Positions 1 through 9,360 of a stretch of DNA of 64,000 nucleotides are shown in pieces. The DNA lies in assembly GCA_025559845.1 (NCBI GenBank), contig CP048470.1, forward strand, positions 747,501-811,500, given 5' to 3'. The translations under genes and the position numbers were made by a program. Within the stretch, counting starts at the first letter, position 1; each line of letters opens with the position of its first letter. The notes beneath the pieces were generated by a model. The model had not been told where the DNA came from and ran no database searches. It saw only the letters and a list, made by a program, of their open reading frames with translations. The stretch is from Agrobacterium tumefaciens (GTDB taxonomy: Bacteria > Pseudomonadota > Alphaproteobacteria > Rhizobiales > Rhizobiaceae).

Positions 1-1080
1 GGGTTTGAAGAAACCGAAACGTCCGCCTTCATTGCTGCGCGTCTCGCAGAATGGGGTTATTCAGTTAAAACCGGCTACGGAAAAACTGGCCTCGTTGGCA
101 GCCTGACCCGGGGTAACTCGTCGAAAGCAATCGGCATTCGCGCCGATATCGACGCCCTGCCGATTTCGGAGAAAAGCGGCGTTGACTACGCATCACGCTC
201 ACCAGGAAAAATGCACGCCTGCGGTCACGATGGCCATGTAGCCATGGCGCTTGCGGCGGCAAAATCGCTCACGGCTCAATCATTCGATGGTACTGTTCAT
301 TTCGTTTTCCAGCCTGCCGAAGAAAACGAGGGCGGCGGACGGGCCATGGTCGAGGACGGTCTCTTCCGTGATTTTGCCATGGACGGTATTTACGCCATGC
401 ACAACTGGCCAGCGCTGGACCTCGGGCAGTGCGTTGCACGCAACGACCAGATGATGGCCGCATTCGGTACTTTTGAGATCAAGGTAAAGGGTCGAGGGGC
501 TCATGGAGCCATGCCGCACGAGGGAGCAGATCCGATCGTCGCCGCATCCCAGATTGTCTCCGCTCTACAGACCATCGCCAGCCGCAATGTCTCCCCGCTG
601 CAATGCGCCGTCGTTTCGGCGACCCAGGTTCACGGTGGTGATGCCTGGAACGTCATCCCCGAAGAGGTCGTGATCCGGGGCACAACACGCTGGTTCGATG
701 AACAGGTTGGCGCGAAAATCGAGGCGCGTCTTAAAGCACTTGCAGGCTCCATTTCAGCGGCATTCGATTGCGAAGCCGCCGTGGACTACATGTTCCGTTA
801 TCCCGCCACGATCAATGACCCGGCTTGTGCGGCAATCGTGCGAGATGTTGCGCCCCATGTAGCTGGTGTGACTGTGGTCGAGGCCGACCCGAGCATGGCA
901 GCGGAAGACTTCTCTTTCATGCTGCGGGAAAAGCGCGGGTGCTATTTCTGGCTTGGCGCGAAGAAGAGCGGCAGCAATCCCGGCCTGCATTCCGCCTATT
1001 TTGACTTCAACGACGCTCTCCTGCCGATTGGTGCCAACATGTGGGTCTCGCTGGTCCAGAACCAGTTAAAGACGGCGTGA
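1..1080 (+). CDS. M20 family amidohydrolase (N-acyl amino acid / hippurate hydrolase type), 5' truncated
   Basis: The reading frame is open from base 1, so the gene enters from the left edge; 359 residues are visible and members usually have about 390, so roughly 30 N-terminal residues are missing. The metal site motif MHACGHDGH begins at visible residue 71, and the catalytic/metal-binding glutamate pair follows in QPAEENEGGG near residue 107. The C-terminal part carries AAEDFSFML and a late histidine in GLHSAYFDF, as in the hippurate/IAA-amino acid hydrolase branch of peptidase family M20. Such enzymes are cytoplasmic di-metal hydrolases that release an amino acid or aromatic amine from an N-acyl compound. 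The substrate cannot be told from sequence. A LysR gene follows 64 bp downstream on the same strand. Confidence 0.93.
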   Translation, partial: GFEETETSAFIAARLAEWGYSVKTGYGKTGLVGSLTRGNSSKAIGIRADIDALPISEKSGVDYASRSPGKMHACGHDGHVAMALAAAKSLTAQSFDGTVHFVFQPAEENEGGGRAMVEDGLFRDFAMDGIYAMHNWPALDLGQCVARNDQMMAAFGTFEIKVKGRGAHGAMPHEGADPIVAASQIVSALQTIASRNVSPLQCAVVSATQVHGGDAWNVIPEEVVIRGTTRWFDEQVGAKIEARLKALAGSISAAFDCEAAVDYMFRYPATINDPACAAIVRDVAPHVAGVTVVEADPSMAAEDFSFMLREKRGCYFWLGAKKSGSNPGLHSAYFDFNDALLPIGANMWVSLVQNQLKTA

Positions 1081-1144
1081 TCGGGATCAAGGCTGAGATA
1101 GCCAGTCGATTGACAGGATCTCGCGACCGGCGAAATATGCCCTG

Positions 1145-2056
1145 ATGGAGACGCTTGACGCCAAAGCCCTGCGAATGTTTACCGCTGTCGTTCGTACGGG
1201 TTCGATCCGTAGCGCGGCCGAGCATCTGCATGTGGCGGCATCCGTTGTCTCTCGTCAGATTGCCGAGACTGAAAAAAACGTCGGCCTGCCGCTCTTTGAG
1301 CGAAGCAGTCGTGGTGTAGGGCTCACCGACGCCGGCAGGCTGGTGCTTGAGCACGCACAGCGCGTCATCGAGGACAACAATCTTCTCTCCGAACAGCTCG
1401 ACCAGCTGCGGAGCGTCCAGCAGGCCCGTATCCGCATATGTTGTGGTGAGGGCTTTCTGGGCGACATGATCGAACATGGCCTCAAAAGCTTCGTGAAAAT
1501 CTACCCAACGGTTGCGTACTCCCTGACACTCGGCAGTACAGATGATGTGCTCGATACTGTTGCGAATGGCGATACCGATATCGGCATCGCCTATAATCCG
1601 GTGATCGACACACGCATCCGGTCTCTGGCGATTTCCCGCCAACCGCTTTGCCTGGTGGCACCCAACGGACATCCCCTGCAAGAGCGAAAAACTGTGCTGC
1701 TGCGGGATTGTCTGGCAGAATGTCGCTACGCTCTTCTCAGCAAGGGACATGGTGTCACGCAATTGGTTGGCCGCGTTGCAGCAGACTGCGGGGTCGCCGT
1801 TGCTCCTTTGGTGGAAACGCCCTCAATCGACGTCCTGCGTCGCTTCGTTATGGCTGGCCTTGGCGTTACCTTCCTGCCGCACTTTGCCGTAACGACTGAA
1901 CTCACTCGCTCCGCACTCGGTGTTGTCGAACTGAGTGACCCGCTTTTGTCACAGGCGAGCGCCCATCTTCTGGTCAAATCCCGTCGCCGACTGCCTGCAT
2001 CGGTCGAGCGCCTTGCAAGCCATCTTGCCGTTGAGATGGCCGCCTTCAAACTCTGA
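1145..2056 (+). CDS. LysR family transcriptional regulator
   Basis: 303 residues, the normal LysR length. The N-terminal winged helix-turn-helix spans about residues 5-65 (AEHLHVAASVVSRQIAETE, then LPLFERSSRGVGLTDAG), and the remainder resembles a periplasmic-binding-like co-inducer domain. It sits between the M20 hydrolase and a dehydrogenase pair, all on the plus strand, and probably controls one or both; the effector is unknown. Unusually for the family there is no divergent partner gene immediately upstream. Confidence 0.93.
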   Translation: METLDAKALRMFTAVVRTGSIRSAAEHLHVAASVVSRQIAETEKNVGLPLFERSSRGVGLTDAGRLVLEHAQRVIEDNNLLSEQLDQLRSVQQARIRICCGEGFLGDMIEHGLKSFVKIYPTVAYSLTLGSTDDVLDTVANGDTDIGIAYNPVIDTRIRSLAISRQPLCLVAPNGHPLQERKTVLLRDCLAECRYALLSKGHGVTQLVGRVAADCGVAVAPLVETPSIDVLRRFVMAGLGVTFLPHFAVTTELTRSALGVVELSDPLLSQASAHLLVKSRRRLPASVERLASHLAVEMAAFKL

Positions 2057-2061
2057 ATAGA

Positions 2062-2082
2062 GCGTTGCTCCACTCGCAACGC
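2062..2082 (+). terminator. Hairpin after the LysR gene
   Basis: GCGTTGC (2062-2068) pairs with GCAACGC (2076-2082) across a 7-nt loop, starting just after the LysR stop codon. No T-tract follows, so it may be a weak terminator or simply a stem-loop ahead of the next gene. Confidence 0.4.
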
Positions 2083-2182
2083 GTCGTTCCCGACACCTAG
2101 ACTATCGGTACCGGGACGAAGATGAGAACGTTCGCCATCACCAAACCAGCAGAGCGCATTGCTCTCTAAAAGGGAACGTTCA

Positions 2183-3070
2183 ATGTCGACAGACAAAAAG
2201 GTTACAGTCGGGGTCATCGGACTTGGCAGCATGGGGCTTGGCATGGCTCAAACGCTTGCTTCCAAGGGCTTCCTAACACTTGGCTTCGATCTCAGTGCAG
2301 AGCGCCGCAACCTTGCCTCCAAGTCGAACATCGAGCCTCTCGATACGATTGCGGCTGCTTTCGAAGCCAGCGATTTCCTCGTCTTTTCATTGCCGACGGC
2401 AAAAGACGTGGCTGATGTCGTCAATCAGCACGTCGACATCCTGGAGAAGCGAAAGAGCGCTCATGTCATCATCATCGACACGTCGACCTCCGAGCCAGAT
2501 GTCAGCCGTGAACTCGCCGACCGCCTCGTTACTCTCGGACATGGTTTCCTCGATGCTCCGGTCAGCGGTGGCCCGGCAGGCGCGGCATCCGGCAAGCTCA
2601 CCATGATGCTTGGCGGAAGCGAGGAAGACGTGGCTTTTGCGCGCCCTGTCATCGAGGCACTGGCCGCCAAGGCTTTGCATGTCGGCGCAAGTGGTGCAGG
2701 CAATGTTGCAAAGCTGGTCAACAACCTTTTGGCAGCCGCGCATATGGTCACCACCAGCGAAGCGCTGAAACTCGCACTTGCTGGCGGTATTGACCCGGAG
2801 GCTGCATTGCGTGTCCTCAATGCCGCATCCGGTCGTTCGATGATCAGCGAAGTTCATTTCCCGACCTGGGTCATGTCAGACCGTTTCGACAGCGGGTTCT
2901 CCATGGGCCTGATGCGCAAGGATGTCCGTCTCGCCAGTGAATTGGCACAGCGCACGGGCGCTGAACTTCCAATGGCCGACCTCGTGGCCAAGCTCTGGGC
3001 CGGCTCCACCGACCTCAAGGACGGCGACGACTTCACCCGCATGGGTGCTTTCAAACCAGCTTCGCACTAA
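2183..3070 (+). CDS. NAD(P)-dependent beta-hydroxyacid dehydrogenase (3-hydroxyisobutyrate dehydrogenase family)
   Basis: The start is placed at ATG 2183 because AAGGGAACG lies just upstream; the 24 nt of open frame before it have no such signal. 295 residues, typical of the family. The N-terminal Rossmann motif is GVIGLGSMGLGMA (about residues 9-21), the substrate-binding signature is DAPVSGGPAGA, and the catalytic lysine is expected in NVAKLVNNLL. Members oxidise beta-hydroxyacids such as 3-hydroxyisobutyrate or reduce tartronate semialdehyde. An aldehyde dehydrogenase begins 13 bp downstream, so the pair probably converts a hydroxyacid to its semialdehyde and then to an acid. The true substrate is not determinable here. 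Confidence 0.93.
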   Translation: MSTDKKVTVGVIGLGSMGLGMAQTLASKGFLTLGFDLSAERRNLASKSNIEPLDTIAAAFEASDFLVFSLPTAKDVADVVNQHVDILEKRKSAHVIIIDTSTSEPDVSRELADRLVTLGHGFLDAPVSGGPAGAASGKLTMMLGGSEEDVAFARPVIEALAAKALHVGASGAGNVAKLVNNLLAAAHMVTTSEALKLALAGGIDPEAALRVLNAASGRSMISEVHFPTWVMSDRFDSGFSMGLMRKDVRLASELAQRTGAELPMADLVAKLWAGSTDLKDGDDFTRMGAFKPASH

Positions 3071-3083
3071 AGGACTGCAGATT

Positions 3084-4622
3084 ATGAGCAAGAACGAAAT
3101 CATCCTCGATCAGGGTCCGCGTGTTCGTGAACTTCTCAAAGGCTTTTTCAGCACCGAGGAAATCGGTAGCCTCGTCAATGGCGAGATTGTTTTTGGAGGA
3201 GGAGAAACACTCACCCTCACAGATCCCTCCTCGGGTAAAGCCTTCGCAACCTTCAAGGATGCCGATCAATCCGTTATCGATGCGGCCATGGATGCCGCCG
3301 CCATAGCACAGCGCGCATGGATGAAGATCACCGCTTCGGCTCGCGGCCGCATCATGTTCGAAATCGGCCGCCAAATCCGTGACAACGCCGCCGCGATTGC
3401 CGAAATCGAGAGCCGTTCAGCCGGCCGCCCCATCCGCGATATCCGCGGTGAGGTAGTCAAGGTCGCGGAAATGTTCGAATATTACGCCGGATGGTGCGAC
3501 AAGCTTCACGGTGATGTCATTCCAGTGCCGACCTCGCATCTCAACTACACGCGCAACGAGCCGATCGGCGTTGTGGTGCAGATAACACCATGGAATGCCC
3601 CGCTTTTCACCGGCGGATGGCAGATCGCTCCGGCAATTTGCGCAGGCAACGGCGTTGTCATAAAACCGTCTGAACTCACACCCCTCAGCACGCTGATCCT
3701 TGGTCTCCTCTGCGAACGCGCTGGTGCGCCGCGCGGACTTGTCAACGTGATCGCCGGCCAGGGAACCACTGCGGGCCAGGCTGCCATCATGCATCCGAAA
3801 ACCGGCCTTGTAGTGTTTGTCGGTTCTGCCTATGCCGGATCGCTGATCGCAGCAACGGCGGCAAGAAGTGTAGTTCCCTGCATTCTCGAACTCGGCGGCA
3901 AATCAGCAAACATCGTCTTCGACGATGCGGATATCGAGCGCGCCATTCTTGGCGCCCAATCAGCAATCTTCGGTGGCGCCGGCCAGAGTTGCGTTGCCGG
4001 TTCGCGTCTCCTCGTTCATCGCTCAATCCACCAAAAATTCGTGGAGCGCTATGCCTTTGCCGCCAACAACATCCCGGTCGGCAATCCGTTCGAGGACACA
4101 ACGCAGGTCGGCCCGATCAACAATCTTCGCCAGTGGACCAAGATCACGGAGATGGTACAGCAAGGCGTAAGCGAAGGTGCAACGCTCGCCGCTGGCGGTG
4201 GTCGGCCTGAGGCGCTGGAAGGAACTGGCGGCTTCTATTTCTCCCCAACCATTCTCGACAACGTCTCTCCGACAGCCACCCTTTCGAAGGAAGAGGTATT
4301 TGGGCCTGTTGTCGGCGTTACGCCATTCGACACGGAAGAGGAAGCGATTGCGCTTGCCAACGACAATCCTTACGGTCTTGCCGGGGCCGTCTGGACGCAG
4401 AATGTTGCACGCGCCCATCGTGTGGCGTCACAGGTACGGGCCGGAACTTTCTGGATCAACGGGTACAAGACCATCAGCGTCATGTCGCCGTTCGGCGGCT
4501 TCGGAAAGAGCGGATATGGCCGCTCCAGCGGCAAGGATGCACTGATGGCCTATACCCAGACAAAGAGCATCTGGGTTGAGACCGCAGCAGAACCCGCCGT
4601 CGCATTTGGTTACGTCGGCTGA
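3084..4622 (+). CDS. Aldehyde dehydrogenase (NAD(P)+), ALDH superfamily
   Basis: The start is ATG 3084, 13 bp after the upstream dehydrogenase; the open frame reaching back to 2922 overlaps that gene and is not believed. 512 residues. Class motifs are present: ITPWNAPLF in the cofactor domain, the catalytic glutamate in LELGGKSANIVFDDAD, the catalytic cysteine in GGAGQSCVAGSR, and EEVFGPVVGV near the C-terminus. It oxidises an aldehyde or semialdehyde to the acid in the cytoplasm. Tight coupling to the beta-hydroxyacid dehydrogenase suggests successive oxidation steps. A strong terminator follows at 4633. Confidence 0.95.
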   Translation: MSKNEIILDQGPRVRELLKGFFSTEEIGSLVNGEIVFGGGETLTLTDPSSGKAFATFKDADQSVIDAAMDAAAIAQRAWMKITASARGRIMFEIGRQIRDNAAAIAEIESRSAGRPIRDIRGEVVKVAEMFEYYAGWCDKLHGDVIPVPTSHLNYTRNEPIGVVVQITPWNAPLFTGGWQIAPAICAGNGVVIKPSELTPLSTLILGLLCERAGAPRGLVNVIAGQGTTAGQAAIMHPKTGLVVFVGSAYAGSLIAATAARSVVPCILELGGKSANIVFDDADIERAILGAQSAIFGGAGQSCVAGSRLLVHRSIHQKFVERYAFAANNIPVGNPFEDTTQVGPINNLRQWTKITEMVQQGVSEGATLAAGGGRPEALEGTGGFYFSPTILDNVSPTATLSKEEVFGPVVGVTPFDTEEEAIALANDNPYGLAGAVWTQNVARAHRVASQVRAGTFWINGYKTISVMSPFGGFGKSGYGRSSGKDALMAYTQTKSIWVETAAEPAVAFGYVG

Positions 4623-4632
4623 TGTTATCCGA

Positions 4633-4661
4633 GGGGCCGGCGAATGCCGGCCCCTTTCTTT
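4633..4661 (+). terminator. Rho-independent terminator of the dehydrogenase pair
   Basis: Perfect 9-bp stem GGGGCCGGC (4633-4641) / GCCGGCCCC (4646-4654) with loop GAAT, followed by TTTCTTT. It begins 11 bp after the aldehyde dehydrogenase stop codon. Confidence 0.9.
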
Positions 4662-4913
4662 ACAGGGAATCAGCAATGCCAGGGTAATTGGCGGCATAGA
4701 TTTCCTGAAACTGCGTCCATCAATCTCGAACGGTCCGCTTTGCGCGGCACATTGAGGCCCCTTGTGGGAAGGCAGGCTCGTTCCCGAGCCAGAGGGTCGT
4801 ATGTCACTTAGAAGCGGGGAAAGGTCGTTTGCGCACCCCTTCACAAAGGCGTGCGCCACGCACTGCGACGATGTTTCGGTGGAAAGCAGACGATCATCAA
4901 CCAACTGATTCAT
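4660..4913 (-). pseudogene. Probable remnant of a gene downstream of the Gfo/Idh oxidoreductase
   Basis: On the minus strand a well-formed start occurs at 4913: AAAAGGAGACAGCG then ATG, encoding MNQLVDDRLLSTETSSQCV. About 200 bp further on, in another frame, a protein-like tail WTQFQEIYAANYPGIADSL ends at a TAA (4660-4662), with a TGA immediately before the W. This looks like the two ends of a gene that lost its middle by deletion or frameshift. The family is not recognised. It is the only content seen in the 4623-4956 gap apart from the terminator. Confidence 0.3.
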
Positions 4914-4956
4914 CGCTGTCTCCTTTTCCAGCTTTGCACGCGCGTCTGATGACGGG

Positions 4957-6240
4957 TCAGAGATCAACCATGTCGGCGACTTCGACCGGCAGGCCCGTCT
5001 GGAAAGAGCGGTTGGCAGCAAGGCCAGTCAGGATCGACATGGCACCGTCACGAAAATCTGCAGCGAAGGCGCTGCCCGAGTTCGAGCCGCCAAAAATATC
5101 CGCGAGCATGCGCCTGTCGCCGCCGCCGTGACCGCCCTCCTCCATCAGCACCGGTACGACACGCGGTTCGCCATGCAGCGGGAAATGATAGAGCTGGATA
5201 CCCTTTGCCTCGCCTTCATTCTCTGAAGCGCCGCCGGCATTAATGTAGGAGGTTTCGCGAACCATGAGCTCGATTCGTCCTTTCGAGCCATTGAAGGCGA
5301 CGTTGAATCCTTCCCAGGGCGCATAGGTGTTAAGCGAATAGGTCATTACCGCACGGTTCCTGTAGCGCACCATGACCTGCATCGTGTCTTCGATGCTGAT
5401 ACCGTCGCCAAAGACGTTCTGGTCACGCTGGTAACCGTCCTCATGTTCGGCATCCCAATAGAGTGCTTTCTGGACCGGGCTTTCGGTCAGGTCGATGGCG
5501 AAGGGATCGGTTTTCGCAGCTGCAACCTTGGTGGTGCGGGTATAGGGTGTGAACAGGCCGCGCTCCTCGGCATTGGCGCGGCCATAGAAGCGCAGATCGC
5601 CCATACCGAAGACCGTCTGCGGTTGGCTTTGCAGCCAGAAATTGACGAGATCGAAATGGTGGGTGGACTTGTGGACCATAAGCCCGCCGCTGTTGCGCTT
5701 GTCACGATGCCAGCGACGAAAATAGTCGGCTCCGTGCTTGGTATCGAGCAACCACTCAAAATGCACGGAATACACGTCACCGATGCCGCCTGAAGCGATG
5801 AGCTCATGGACCGCCGCATTATGCGGGGCATAACGGTAATTGAACGTGACGCGGACTGAGCGACCCGTCCGCTTCGCCGTATCGATGATCTGCTGGCATT
5901 TGACCACATCCGTCGTCATCGGTTTCTCGGTGATGACGTCGCGGCCAGCCTCCAATGCTGCAATGATGTAGATGTGGTGGGTACGGTCGATCGAGGTGAC
6001 GATCACGACATCGGCACCCGTCTCATCAAGCATACGGCCAAAATCCTCAGCCTTGTATGTCGGCAACTGGCTGAGGCCGAATTCCTCAACCAGGACCCTG
6101 TTGGTGTAATCCATGCGGGTCTGGTTGGTATCGCAGAGCGCTGCCAGTTCACTATTCTCACTATAATCGCGAGCAATGGCTTCGTAAAACATGCGGGCGC
6201 GTGCGCCTGTGCCAACCAGCACGTACTTTTTCTTGGCCAT
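4957..6240 (-). CDS. Gfo/Idh/MocA family NAD(P)-dependent oxidoreductase
   Basis: 427 residues. An N-terminal Rossmann fold is marked by LVGTGARARMFYEAI (about residues 8-22), the family EKP motif by ITEKPMT near residue 104, and the substrate domain has the conserved histidine-containing segment GGLMVHKSTHHFDL. Members oxidise or reduce sugars, inositols or sugar derivatives with NAD(P). It is at the upper end of the family's length. It is transcribed away from the LysR gene at 6738, with a long 497-bp region between. A broken gene lies directly downstream, so it may be the survivor of a larger sugar-use operon. Substrate unknown. Confidence 0.93.
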   Translation of the reverse strand: MAKKKYVLVGTGARARMFYEAIARDYSENSELAALCDTNQTRMDYTNRVLVEEFGLSQLPTYKAEDFGRMLDETGADVVIVTSIDRTHHIYIIAALEAGRDVITEKPMTTDVVKCQQIIDTAKRTGRSVRVTFNYRYAPHNAAVHELIASGGIGDVYSVHFEWLLDTKHGADYFRRWHRDKRNSGGLMVHKSTHHFDLVNFWLQSQPQTVFGMGDLRFYGRANAEERGLFTPYTRTTKVAAAKTDPFAIDLTESPVQKALYWDAEHEDGYQRDQNVFGDGISIEDTMQVMVRYRNRAVMTYSLNTYAPWEGFNVAFNGSKGRIELMVRETSYINAGGASENEGEAKGIQLYHFPLHGEPRVVPVLMEEGGHGGGDRRMLADIFGGSNSGSAFAADFRDGAMSILTGLAANRSFQTGLPVEVADMVDL

Positions 6241-6737
6241 GGACTATCTCCTCTTCCTTTCACGCCAAACCGTTCCGATTGATGATGCCGGTCCGGCGCA
6301 TACATGTGTTTCTAATCATCTCTTGAGAAGGACGCTTCGCGCTACTGTGGCCAAACGCACCCTCCGGAATCGAATAGCCGGCAATCTCCGAGTGCGGCTC
6401 GATCATTTGACCGGCAGGACGACTGGCCTGAGGGTGACATTGATCTCGCTGGAACGTCGGAAACACATGCACAATTGCGATGTCACCGAGATATCCGGCA
6501 GTCTCGACACGTTACTCACCGATCACCGGTCCCGCCCGTTACTGCTACTGACATGCATCCGAGGATGCTACGGGCCAGCTTCACCGGTGAAAATCCGGTT
6601 GGCTCATTGTTTTTCGATGTCCGCTGACTCCTCCCCGAGTGCGCTTTCTTGGCGAAGACTAGACGTCACAAGACATATGGACAAATAGAATATTTCCGCC
6701 CAATCATAGAATTTCTTTATGAAGACGGGAGGCGAAT
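6241..6737. other. Intergenic region between divergent oxidoreductase and LysR genes
   Basis: 497 bp with no credible gene on either strand; the open frames here lack ribosome sites and protein-like composition. It must contain the promoters of both divergent genes, and in such LysR arrangements the regulator often binds here. No clear operator was identified by eye. Confidence 0.5.
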
Positions 6738-7658
6738 ATGGACAAGGCACTGGAGCAATTCGCGGCGGTTGCCGAAGCTGGATCATTTATGGCGGCAGCG
6801 GAAATACTGCACATCTCCCAACCGGCGCTGAGCTACAACATCAAGCGGCTGGAAACGTCATTGGGGGTGGAGCTCTTTCACCGCTCGGTGCGCGGCGTCC
6901 AGCTGACGCCCTATGGGGAAACGCTCTACAACAGCACTATCTTTATGAAGCGTCTTCACACGAATGCCCTTAACACGATTGCCCGGCAGAAAGCAGAGCT
7001 GGAAGAAGGCATCAGCATAGGCACGGGTTATTCGACCTGGATCCTGCTTTTGAAGGATTTTGTGATCGAACACTTCAACATGCACCCGGCAGCGCCGATC
7101 AATGTCAGCATCGGCAACACGATGCGCTGCATGGACCAATTGGTCGCTGGCGATATTTCCCTGTTCATGGGGCATCGGATCGACCAGTTGAAACCAGGGC
7201 TCGCGGTTGACTTCATTCCCCTGGGGCGAGCGACCGACGGGTATTTCGTCCGCGACGGGCACCCACTTCTTGAACGAACCCATTCGGTAGACGAGATACG
7301 CGGCTATCCAACGACAATGGCGAATCCGATGGAAGCCCGACAAAAACGCCTCGTCTCAGGATCGGGTAAGCGGGATATCGATGGCATTGGTCATGCGTTC
7401 GCATGCAACTCGATGGACGCATGCATCGACTTCGCGCTCAATACAAACTCGGTGCTAATACACAGCGATGTGCTAAGAGACTACTTTGTAGAGAAAGGCC
7501 TGCGAGAGGTGAAGATCATCCAATCAGGGGGCGGTCGCCGCGCTTTAATGGGATTTTACGTTTTACCGGAAGGCCGATCCAAGCCCAAGATCAAGGAAAT
7601 CATCCAGTTGATATCAGCCCGAGCCGAGGCTGCAGGACTGTTTCCATCGACAGTTTGA
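6738..7658 (+). CDS. LysR family transcriptional regulator
   Basis: 306 residues. The helix-turn-helix is clear at about residues 3-62: AAAEILHISQPALSYNIKRLE then LGVELFHRSVRGVQLTPYG. The C-terminal half is a divergent effector-binding domain. A GGAGG-like ribosome site (GGGAGGCGAAT) precedes ATG 6738. Divergent orientation to the Gfo/Idh/MocA gene makes that gene the most likely target (inference). No functional gene follows for almost 900 bp. Confidence 0.93.
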   Translation: MDKALEQFAAVAEAGSFMAAAEILHISQPALSYNIKRLETSLGVELFHRSVRGVQLTPYGETLYNSTIFMKRLHTNALNTIARQKAELEEGISIGTGYSTWILLLKDFVIEHFNMHPAAPINVSIGNTMRCMDQLVAGDISLFMGHRIDQLKPGLAVDFIPLGRATDGYFVRDGHPLLERTHSVDEIRGYPTTMANPMEARQKRLVSGSGKRDIDGIGHAFACNSMDACIDFALNTNSVLIHSDVLRDYFVEKGLREVKIIQSGGGRRALMGFYVLPEGRSKPKIKEIIQLISARAEAAGLFPSTV

Positions 7659-7708
7659 ATACACCTTGCTTTTCTCCGGTAGCTCACGGCCATGGAAATC
7701 TTCCCAAA

Positions 7709-8062
7709 TTAGATAGTCCAATCCTCCATGCGTAAACTGGCCACCCGATCGAACTCACACCTGTTGTTATCGCAATCATCAATCTGCGGGAGCGCGCATG
7801 CCCTTTCGGGTACCACGACCGAGACATCTGGTCCATGCAGCAAGATCGTGCGCACCGGATCACTGATCAAGGAATCCATGTAACGGAGAGGCACGGCGCG
7901 GAAGGTCGGATCGATGGGCTGAAGTCAATTAGGAAAGGACTCCTCCCCCCCTCGCGCCCCATCTTGGCGGCGATGCGGCCATCGATGATGCCCATATCCT
8001 GCGGCGCGGCATGTCCCCTCATTTGCGCGTCGCGCCGTACGAGATCGAAAGATTCTTGAAAT
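7709..8062 (-). pseudogene. Possible decayed coding region, family not recognised
   Basis: Two protein-like blocks lie on the minus strand in different frames. The upstream one reads HAAPQDMGIIDGRIAAKMG, the downstream one reads FRAVPLRYMDSLISDP and later RVASLRMEDWTI before a TAA at 7709. The frame changes near a run of seven C residues around 7945-7955, which could be the site of an indel. No start codon with a ribosome site is visible. This is weak evidence and could be chance. Confidence 0.22.
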
Positions 8063-8135
8063 CACGTGCTGCAACTCGAAGGGTAAGTGCGTAACTATTT
8101 TTGTATGCACTTCTGGCACGCCATTCGCAACACTC

Positions 8136-8514
8136 TTGAAGATTTCGATGCTTGAAACGACAGTGGATGGTCTGCAGGCGGAGAAGGACTATCTCGCGGC
8201 TTTCATGGGCCCTGATCCGGTTCGCGCCGCCACCTATTTCACTCCCGCTTCAACTGGCGCTTCACCGACAACCGAGTCTTCACTACGCCGAGCTGTCCGA
8301 CTAGCTTCAATGCCGCCCGTTACAAATGGTGACGAAGCGGAACGAACGTTACGATGGCGTGCCGGATGAAACCGAAACCATCCTCTATAGGCTCGGCTAT
8401 CTCGATGGTGAATGGCCGGACGGAACGCCCTTCGACAACACCGCTATCGACCGGTTAGCGGTGCGCGATGGCCTGATCATCGATACCGACGTGTGCAACG
8501 ACGGTGCCGAATGA
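8136..8514 (+). pseudogene. Frameshifted remnant resembling an NTF2/SnoaL-like protein
   Basis: One frame reads FNWRFTDNRVFTTPSCPTSF and FNAARYKW before a stop near 8332; translation continues convincingly in another frame as MVTKRNERYDGVPDETETI and LAVRDGLIIDTDVCNDGAE to 8514. An upstream block in a third frame reads AEKDYLAAFMGPDPVRAATYF. The pattern of a small alpha+beta cone-fold protein (aromatic-rich strands, a late RDGLI strand) suggests NTF2-like ancestry, but that assignment is tentative. At least two frameshifts make it non-functional. Confidence 0.4.
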
Positions 8515-8548
8515 ATACTAGACCCTTCCGGGGCCCCGTCAGGTCCCG

Positions 8549-9253
8549 TTAGTCCGCGTAGGGTGCCAGAATATCCATCAGATCGCGTGGCTTGGCACCG
8601 GAACTTTGCAGCAATGCCCTTGAGGCGACCGCCTCCAGATGCTCCGCCATCATCGCCTCCGCCTTTTCCACCGGTCCGGTGCGGATCGCCTCGATCAACT
8701 CAAGATGCTCACTCACAGCGCAGTCTGAAGAATGAGGTCGCCCGAAGGCGGCAAGGGAGAGGCCGGCGCGATAGCATATTTCCGTGACGTAGCGTATCAG
8801 GATCGGCTTGCCGGTCATCTCCGCCAGAAGCACGTGAAAATCGGTAGCAAGCCGGATCGAAGTGCCCTCGGATCCGTGTCGCGCATCATGCTCTGCATCG
8901 ACGATCCCCCTCAACTGCTTCACCTGCGCATCTGTCAGCCTGCCGGCAAGACGCCTCACCACCTGCTTTTCCAGGTCAAGGCGGATATCGAAAATATCCC
9001 GCGCGTCCTCGAAGGAGGGCGTGGCGACAACCGCAATGCGGTTGCGCCGCAGGTCGACGAGGCCTTCCGCCGCCAGCTGACCGAGCGCATGTCGGGCAAT
9101 AGTGCGACTGACGCCGAAGCGCTCGCCGAGCGAGTCCTCCGGCAGTCTGTCACCCGGCTGCAGCGCCCGCTCGATAATGGCGCGGCGCAAAGCCGTACAG
9201 ATCGCTGCGACACGATCCCCTTCACTTCTTGCCGAACTCTTTTTGCCCGTCAT
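8549..9253 (-). CDS. GntR family transcriptional regulator (FCD-type effector domain)
   Basis: The start is taken at ATG 9253 (MTGKKSSARSEGDRV); the open frame reaching 9457 has 68 extra residues without family similarity and would overlap the operator-like repeats. 234 residues. The N-terminal winged helix includes ERFGVSRTIARHALGQLAAEG, and the C-terminal FCD domain includes ATDFHVLLAEMTGKPIL with metal-ligand-like Asp and His. It is transcribed divergently from the ABC importer at 9487, with repeated TGCATGCACTT-type sites between, so it most likely controls the importer. Metabolite effector unknown. Confidence 0.93.
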   Translation of the reverse strand: MTGKKSSARSEGDRVAAICTALRRAIIERALQPGDRLPEDSLGERFGVSRTIARHALGQLAAEGLVDLRRNRIAVVATPSFEDARDIFDIRLDLEKQVVRRLAGRLTDAQVKQLRGIVDAEHDARHGSEGTSIRLATDFHVLLAEMTGKPILIRYVTEICYRAGLSLAAFGRPHSSDCAVSEHLELIEAIRTGPVEKAEAMMAEHLEAVASRALLQSSGAKPRDLMDILAPYAD

Positions 9254-9360
9254 CACGAACCCTCTGCTTCTGACAACTCGATAAGCGAGGTGACAGCAAA
9301 GATCAACTCGGTGCAGTGCCGCATTTGAATGCAACTGAAGCCGAACTTGCCCAAAACTAA

